The translations under genes and the position numbers were made by a program. Below, piece by piece: positions 58,415 through 64,000 of a stretch of DNA of 64,000 bases (positions are counted from its first letter, which is position 1; the number at the start of each line of letters is the position of its first letter). Source of the DNA: Craterostigma plantagineum (lineage: Eukaryota > Streptophyta > Magnoliopsida > Lamiales > Linderniaceae); contig JAPQWV010000479.1 in the NCBI GenBank assembly GCA_027422505.1, positions 321,001 to 385,000 of the forward strand, written 5' to 3'. The notes beneath the pieces were generated by a model. It did no database searches, had not been told where the DNA came from, and worked only from the letters and a program-made list of their open reading frames with translations.

Positions 58415-58787
58415 AACGAAAAAAAGGGTACGTCCGGCTCACGACGTTAAAGAAGCGCTTCTTGGGAGGCAACCCATGTATTTTTATTTATGTTTTAGGC
58501 ATTATTTAAAATATATATATATCTTAATAATCTCAAACTATATATTAAATTAAACAACAATAATAATAATAGCAACATTAAAATTTTAAATAATAGTCAA
58601 TTTATTTCGAAAATTGAGGATGGTTACAACGCAGGGTTTAGAGACGAGATAGATACGATAGTTTTACTTCATAAACGATGGTTACAATACCATTACAACG
58701 TGTGAAAGACCAACACAAAAGCAAATTAAAAACTGCGAAAAACACAAAAGACAGAACAATAGTTTATTTTTGCTTCATAAGGGCGGG
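58415..58787 (+). other. Athila inter-ORF region, first part
   Basis: AT-rich sequence after pol. On the minus strand it contains AATAAA at 58768-58763, about 20 bases after the stop of the antisense ORF. Confidence 0.5.
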
Positions 58788-58952
58788 TTACACACAAGTG
58801 CACCTTGTGATAACCCAACACACGAAAGCAAGTAAAACTCCAAATAAATCTAAAAGAATAGCAAGGTAGAGTGATAGCATATCCAAATTATGACGAATCA
58901 TTGTATACTCTTCACTCTCATTCTCATGATCTTGTTGTTGTCCCCAAAACAT
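58788..58952 (-). CDS. Antisense 54-aa predicted membrane protein inside Athila
   Basis: ATG at 58952, TAA at 58790-58788. The N-terminal half is polar and acidic (QQQDHENESEEYT). The C-terminal half, LSLYLAILLDLFGVLLAFVC, is a clear hydrophobic helix long enough to span a membrane, ending in a Cys-rich CTCV. A minus-strand TATAAATA at 59049-59042 lies about 90 bases upstream of the ATG, and an AATAAA lies at 58768-58763. These three parts together look like a complete small transcription unit opposite to pol. I recognise no family. It is too short for certainty and may be chance, although the spacing of signals is good. Confidence 0.45.
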   Translation of the reverse strand: MFWGQQQDHENESEEYTMIRHNLDMLSLYLAILLDLFGVLLAFVCWVITRCTCV

Positions 58953-59041
58953 AGTGGCTAGCTAACCTAAATATTGAAAATAAGATTATTGAAGACGTGG
59001 GTTTATGGTAGATGATGCTATTGTGTTGTTCTACCACTGTC

Positions 59042-59049
59042 TATTTATA
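59042..59049 (-). promoter_or_regulatory. TATA box of the antisense unit
   Basis: TATAAATA on the minus strand, in the context CCTATAAATAGACAGTGG. Confidence 0.45.
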
Positions 59050-59299
59050 GGCATAAACGGCACAAAAATATCATTGTCATATCAGCAAATCCCATAAATG
59101 ATACAGACGAATTTTTGACTTGAATGATCTGACGCCGCGTGAGAAAGTGATATATCCCTTGTCGATTATCAGATTTCTCCTCGTGCCAATCGTTCTCGAA
59201 AAATCGTCGATTGCGTGTCAATCATAGTTAAAATATATATTAAATAATAATAAGTATAATAATAAAAAAAAAATATATATATATATATATATAAATTTA

Positions 59300-59545
59300 A
59301 TTGAAGTCACGGCCAATGATTCGTTAGTCACGGCCGCGACTAGGCCCAACCATTGCCACTGCCTACATTCACGGCCACGTGCTTAGCCACTCACGGCCGT
59401 GAATTATTGAGCAACAATCCATGTCTCACACTGCCTACATTCACGGCCTGTGACCTACTGAGTCGCGGCCGTGAACGATGCATTACTCATATACTGCCCG
59501 TAGTCACGGCTTGTGGATACCCATTCACGGCCGTGACTCGGACGG
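59300..59545 (+). repeat. Array of TCACGGCCGTGA palindromes, block 1
   Basis: Exact 12-base palindromes at 59391-59402 and 59525-59536, and a one-base variant (TCGCGGCCGTGA) at 59463-59474. Between them are half-type copies such as TTCACGGCCTGTGA and GTCACGGCTTGTGG. Full and half copies alternate at about 20-60 bases. Confidence 0.85.
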
Positions 59546-59547
59546 GT

Positions 59548-59820
59548 TATATAAAAAAAAATAAAAAATAAAAATAAAAAAATAAAAATAATAAATAAAA
59601 ATAAAAATAATAATAATAATAATAATAAATAAATAAATAAAAATAAAAGTAAAAATAAATAAATAAATAAATAAAAATAATAATAATTAAATAAATAAAT
59701 AAAATAATATATAGTAATAATATAAAAAATTATAATAAAAACTAAATATATATAAATTATATATATATAATAATAATAAAAATATATATATAAATATATA
59801 AAATAAAAAGAAAAAAAAAC
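59548..59820 (+). repeat. AT-rich low-complexity tract splitting the palindrome array
   Basis: About 270 bases of AAATA, AATAAT and TATA runs with almost no G or C. It is probably prone to length change. Confidence 0.9.
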
Positions 59821-59825
59821 AAAGG

Positions 59826-59990
59826 GTGTCACGGCCCATGTCTTATGAGTCACGGCCGTGACTTATGCGGTCTCACTCACTGCCCGCATTCACGGCCCTG
59901 GGCATGATAGTCACGGCCGTGAATCGGACAAAAGGAGCTCTCTGCTCCGTTTCACGGCTTGTGGGATATACACTCGCGGCCGTGAATATT
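59826..59990 (+). repeat. Array of TCACGGCCGTGA palindromes, block 2
   Basis: Exact palindromes at 59850-59861 and 59911-59922, a variant at 59973-59984, and half copies at 59829, 59890 and 59951. Same full/half alternation as block 1. Confidence 0.85.
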
Positions 59991-60795
59991 TCGATTTCCA
60001 CCTTTTAAACCTCATATCATCGTTTTTCTTCGTCTATTTCACAACTGAAACCCACACAACATTCATAAATTCTCGTCTAATCACCCCAAAAACAAAATTC
60101 CGACCACGTCGCCGCCGCATAACCGCCTACCGTCGAATATATCCCGGCGACACCAACAAACAACACCGATTACACTTTTTATTTTGGTAAAATCAAACGA
60201 TATGTATACTCGCCACCCTAACTTTCGGTTTAAAGGCGACCTTCGAGATTGAGGTTGATTTTCGTGTTTATATTGCTCTTTCATTACTAGATTTATGCTA
60301 TAAACATGTTGGGGTTGACGGATTTGCAGTTTTCTTGTGTTAATTTCGATTTTGGGCGATGAACCCTAATTTTCGAAATTGGGGCTTTTACAATTTGGGT
60401 CAATTTTGGTGTTCGTATTGCTCTTTATGGTTAGATATATGCTTTGAACGCCTTGGGTGTGATTAATTTCATGATTTCGTCGGTCAATTTTGATTTGGGA
60501 ATGATAAATCCTAATTTTCCAATTTGGGGATTTTCGAAAATTTTTGACGAAATTCGTTGCGTTTAATGGTTTGTTTGCCATTGATTCATCGAATAGAATC
60601 TAAGTATGTGTTGGTTGATCTATTATTGCCATTTGAAAGAGTATTGTAGTTCGTCTTGTTTGTGTTCGACAAAATGCCGCTTTGAATTTATATATGTTTT
60701 TGTTTTGGAATTATCATTTTTGTCGCAACGTTGGTCGAGTCGAGCTGTGTTGATTATCATTTTCTCGTCAACTCACATTTGGACTTCTAGGTACC
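59991..60795 (+). other. Leader and probable intron before the ATHILA ORF
   Basis: 60230-60545 contains two to three diverged copies of a segment of about 150-180 bases (key words CCTAATTTTCGAAATTGGGG and TCGTATTGCTCTTTATGG). CATTTGGACTTCTAG ends at 60790, a good 3' splice site six bases before the ATG at 60796. This suggests the downstream ORF is made from a spliced RNA. Confidence 0.5.
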
Positions 60796-62130
60796 ATGGG
60801 TAAGAGCCGAACCGCTGCAGGACGTGCTAACGATTCGCGATCAACGAGTCGTCCACGTCGAGACCAAAACACGCCGTCACTACTAGAGGCTATGGGGCCG
60901 TTTGACGATGAGACACACCAGGCCCGTTACAACCGGCTAAAGAATACGGAGTTCCTTCCGCTGATCAAATTGACCACGACACGCTGGAAAAGTATCACAT
61001 CGAGCAGCAAGTGGCCGGCTACGCGTCCCTCAGCGGATGGCTCGACTTCTTCCACATTGACGAGCCGGCCTATAAGGAGCTAACCTTGGAGTTCTTATCC
61101 ACCTACTCTTTCAATGAAAACGGACGTGACAGAATTACGTTCAAGGCTTTTAATACGGAGCACACCGTCCATGAGGACGATATTTGCAAGGCGCTCGGAT
61201 TGAGGGTACCATACTTTGGAGACCAGGGCCGATTCCCAGACGCATATTACAAGGAGTACCTTAAGTATCCGACGCAGCGCCAGACCTGTTGGGCGGAACT
61301 CGCGCGACCCGGCGAACCTGCCTTTAGTGTGAAGACCTCGAAGGCGTCTTCGCTCAGGAGCCCTGGTTTACGTTACATACACCGGTTGCTTTCGACCTCG
61401 CTTGCACCAAGGGGCGACTCGCACGGCGCGATTGGACTTCGCGATCTGTACTACTTGGCCAAGATGCAGCGTGGTCAACTGGTGCACTTAGGATTGGGCA
61501 TGGCCTACGCCTTCAGTGCCCAGGCTGATGTTCGTAGTCACGGGAAGATCGCAGTGGGGCCGTTTATTACGAAGGTTATCAAGGGACTCAACTCCTGGCC
61601 AGCAAATCCACCAGAGATGGAGATTGCGGGTGGGCGTAATCTGGTCAACGAGGAGATGATGTTGAAGATGAAGATGTTGATCAAAGCCCCCAACTGGTCC
61701 CGCTCGAACAAGGTTTACGTCTGGCACGAGGTCTACCGTGGGCAGACGGACCTGAGCGACGCATTCCCAGAGCCACTAGAAATTGAGGGCGTGGGGCCAT
61801 TCCCAGTTCACCCCGACACTGCCGGCACTTCCCATTCCTCCGGCTATCACGAGGGCGAATCATCAGGGGTTGCTCCTTTTGCCTCAGCCCGACCTTCACA
61901 CACTGCGCGAGGATATGTTACGCTACCATGAGGAGGCCATTCGACGCGACGAGGAGACACGGCGCCGCCAGGACGAGTACGAGCGTCGAAATGAGGAAGC
62001 ACACCGACGCTACCGCGAGGAGCAACAGCGATACGAGCAGGCCCTGAAAGCCATGGACGACGCAGTCAGGCGATCACAGGAGTCACTGGCGTTCCTTCGT
62101 CCTCGGCAGCCATCACCACCACCACCTTAG
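60796..62130 (+). pseudogene. ATHILA ORF-1 (env-like) protein gene, frameshifted
   Basis: Three frames make up the gene. 60796-about 60955 gives MGKSRTAAGRANDSRSTSRP, a basic start. About 60970-61880 gives the ATHILA ORF-1 domain, with SLSGWLDFFHIDEPAYKELT, LEFLSTYSFNENGRDRITFK, VHEDDICKALGLRVPYFGDQ and YIHRLLSTSLAPRGDS. About 61880-62130 gives a charged coiled-coil, HEEAIRRDEETRRRQDEYER, and the end LRPRQPSPPPP. This family is plant-specific and sits where retroviruses keep env; its true function is unknown, and I see no signal peptide or clear membrane helix here. Two frameshifts break it. It has a higher GC content than its surroundings. Confidence 0.82.
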
Positions 62131-62453
62131 TTCTGATTTCTTTTGGGATGTTTCTTTTGTAGAACACTTTGTGTGTTTGGTCTAGTCATCCAGACACTTT
62201 TGATGATTATGATTTGTTTTGCTTTTTCTTTCCATCGTGCGTTTAATTTTCTTTTGAGTGTTTACAGGAAACGTGACACGAATTCAAACTACGACTCAAA
62301 ATATTTCAAACTCAGGTGCAACAACCATGCTCAACTACATCAAATGTTCTAGGCCGGACCACGCCATTTTTCAGGGGAGTCACGTTCTTTTACAAATTCT
62401 TTTACTTTCCTTTTATTAATTTCACACGTTGAGGACAACGTGCATCTTAAGTG
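62131..62453 (+). other. Athila 3' untranslated region
   Basis: Between the last ORF and the polypurine tract. Contains CACACGTTGAGGACAACGTG, an imperfect dyad. No coding sequence. Confidence 0.5.
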
Positions 62454-62469
62454 TGGGGAGGGGGAATTT
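62454..62469 (+). promoter_or_regulatory. Athila polypurine tract
   Basis: GTGTGGGGAGGGGGAA is the usual Athila form, a few bases before the TG of the LTR. Confidence 0.85.
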
Positions 62470-64000
62470 TGATGGAATTTTGTGAAAAATTTACGTGACA
62501 ATTTTTATGATGCGCTGTGGTTTTCGAATTTAAAGAAGTCTGGCATGATTGTTTGCGTTTATCACAAAGTGGATTGCATATTAGGGAGTCTAGTGAGCGA
62601 TAAAGACATGCATCAGTAATTTAATCTTTTCAGCATGAATAGATATAGTGTTACTTTGAGAGATTCACACACATAACCCATGTTCCGTTGTGAGAGTTTG
62701 AGCTGACGAGGTTTTGCTCATTTTTCTTGGTTGTGTGAGTAGTGCATAATTTACGTCTCTCTAGAACTTGCTTGTTTGATACGCATTGAAATTGCTTATA
62801 GTATGTTTTGTATGAATATGACGAAGGCATTAGGAAATAAGTCCAGGGCCAAAGTTCCCGACCACGACTGATCACCGTAGTTAGCCACTTTGAGCCTAAG
62901 CCTATTTATTTCTTACACTTCGTATATCATAAGCCACTAACCTAAATCAGCAGAGATCATCTGAACCCGAGTTAAGCAGAAGTGAAAGTCGAATGTCAAA
63001 GTCGAAAAACGTAGTCGGATGACGCCTCAAGACAACGCCGAAAGCAGTCAAGAAAACCCCTCTTCAACAAGTTTTAACTCACAAAGAGTTGGCGTAAGGG
63101 CAGCGCACCGCAATGCGAAAGGGTATTCGAAAAAAAAAAGAGCGAAAAAAAAAGAAAAAAAAGAGAGAGAGAAATGGTGTGGCTGCTGGGAAACTGAAGC
63201 AAGAAGAGGATGCACTGTTGCAAAAGAAAGAAAGAACCTTTCCTTCGATAATCTTCCAGTCTCGTGAATTCCACATCATTTCTTAGTTTGAGACTTGGGA
63301 GAAGAAAGGCTTAGTGGAACGCAGCAGAAATAAGAGAAAGACGAAGACGGCGTAATCAAACGGGTTGATCCTGGCGTGCTTAAGACAATGACATGAAGAC
63401 TGACACGACTGCTACTCATATGTGATTCCATTAGCACCTCATTACTGTATGAACCCATTTAACCCGAAAAAGACCTTCTGATTCATGCTAACTGCTTTAA
63501 GTAGTAGACGTGCGATTGACTTGCAAGCATATGGTTTGTTCAGTGTGAATTCGGCGTTGATCCGTCTCTTGCGCTTCTTGGTGGAATTCTCTGTTTCTGG
63601 CATCCCCTTTCATCACTCCATGATTAGGGTTATGATCTGATGGGTTCCCCTCTTTTTGAATCGAAATTGGGCTTTTATACTGACTTTCGCAACCTTCACG
63701 GTCTGGTACATGGGCCTTCACGGTGTGAATGTCATAACTCAACTTCGCATCGCTCTCTGCCAATTATCACGGCCTGGTGCACTTGCATTCATACCCGTGG
63801 CTCTCTCCAAATTGGATTTGCTTAACTCTCTGTCTGATGTCACGGCCTGGTGCATCAGGCTTCACGATCGTGACTCTTTTGTTGCTTGGATTTTGTCGCT
63901 CACTGTCCAATGTCACGGCCTAGTGTAACAAGGCTTCACGGCCGTGACTGCCAACAGTCTCGTCTTTTGCTCATTGTCACGGCCTGGTGCACTGGGTGTC
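62470..64000 (+). repeat. Athila 3' LTR, 5' part, cut by the window edge
   Basis: Starts TGATGGAATTTTGTG. At least 1,531 bp lie in the window. From 63690 to the end it carries the TCACGGCC motif array again. No genes; the reading frames in it are incidental. Confidence 0.75.
63690..64000 (+). repeat. TCACGGCC(GTGA) array within the Athila 3' LTR
   Basis: An exact palindrome at 63936-63947 and TCACGATCGTGA, also perfectly palindromic, at 63862-63873. Half copies (TCACGGCCTGGTGCA-like) lie near 63768, 63839, 63912 and 63976. Confidence 0.8.

Larger units (their letters stand above)
52158..64000 (+). mobile_element. Athila-type Ty3/gypsy retrotransposon, incomplete at both window-side ends
   Basis: Order on the plus strand: 5' LTR remnant (52158-52770), Asp-type primer site, gag, protease, RT, RNase H, integrase, long inter-ORF region, ATHILA ORF-1, polypurine tract, 3' LTR from 62470 to beyond the window. 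The Asp PBS, the DLGAS protease and the extra ORF are hallmarks of the Athila clade. Copia C appears to have inserted into its 5' LTR, with later loss of the left side. Gag-pol has several frameshifts and two in-frame-type deletions, so this copy is dead. Confidence 0.9.

Noticed and set aside
59455..59853. 132-codon minus-strand ORF rich in Tyr, Ile and Phe
   Set aside because: It is a translation of the AT low-complexity tract.
63019..63279. ORFs in the Athila 3' LTR near a GAAAAAAAA/AGAGAGA run
   Set aside because: Purine-run artefacts with different products on each strand.

Overview
This window is nuclear DNA from a flowering plant, most likely a eudicot. It holds two intron-rich plant genes, an ERD6-like sugar transporter and the WD40 ribosome-biogenesis protein POPCORN/UTP4, set in a dense mass of plant transposable elements: two LINEs, a Tekay/Del chromovirus, three Ty1/copia elements, one Athila element, one Mutator-like element, and several hAT-type and other MITEs. 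Base composition is AT-rich. The LTR elements whose primer-binding sites I could find use initiator-Met or Asp tRNA sites, as plant elements do. I cannot name the species.

Layout. 0-16.7 kb is a nested stack. LINE-1 (+) carries LINE-2 (-) just after its stop codon, with a 17-bp target-site duplication (TSD). LINE-2 in turn carries a 9.6-kb Tekay/Del element (5-bp TSD) and a 658-bp hAT MITE (8-bp TSD). 17.3-23.7 kb is an 18-exon sugar transporter whose exon 2 is split by a young 2.9-kb non-autonomous copia element that encodes only gag and protease. 24.7-30.0 kb is an intact 11-exon PCN/UTP4 gene, bracketed by two inverted copies of one MITE. 30-35 kb is intergenic DNA with a GC-rich hAT MITE at 31.7-32.2 kb. 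35.0-41.1 kb is a Mutator-like element of the Kaonashi (ULP1-bearing) kind: it keeps a transposase N-terminus, has a spliced DUF1985-ULP1 protease gene on the other strand, and carries very GC-rich repeats, including a 165-bp-arm palindrome.

41.3-43.5 kb is the 3' half of a copia element. 43.5-44.5 kb is the 3' end of an autonomous-type hAT. 44.5-52.2 kb is a nearly whole copia element, Angela/TAR-like, with one truncated LTR. 52.2-64 kb is an Athila-type Ty3 element running off the right edge: 5' LTR remnant, Asp PBS, gag-pol with several frameshifts and two internal deletions, a long inter-ORF region, an ATHILA ORF-1 (env-like) gene, a polypurine tract and the start of the 3' LTR.

Best leads. 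(1) The Athila inter-ORF region holds a compact antisense unit: a TATA box, a 54-codon ORF predicted to span a membrane, and an AATAAA. Beside it is an array of TCACGGCCGTGA palindromes that recurs in the 3' LTR. (2) The ULP1 gene of the Mutator-like element keeps a complete His-Asp-Gln-Cys protease site, visible only after splicing is reconstructed, and its first intron contains a large perfect-looking palindrome. (3) The sugar transporter appears to have been knocked out recently by a gag-protease-only copia element. All calls come from reading the sequence; no database search was possible.
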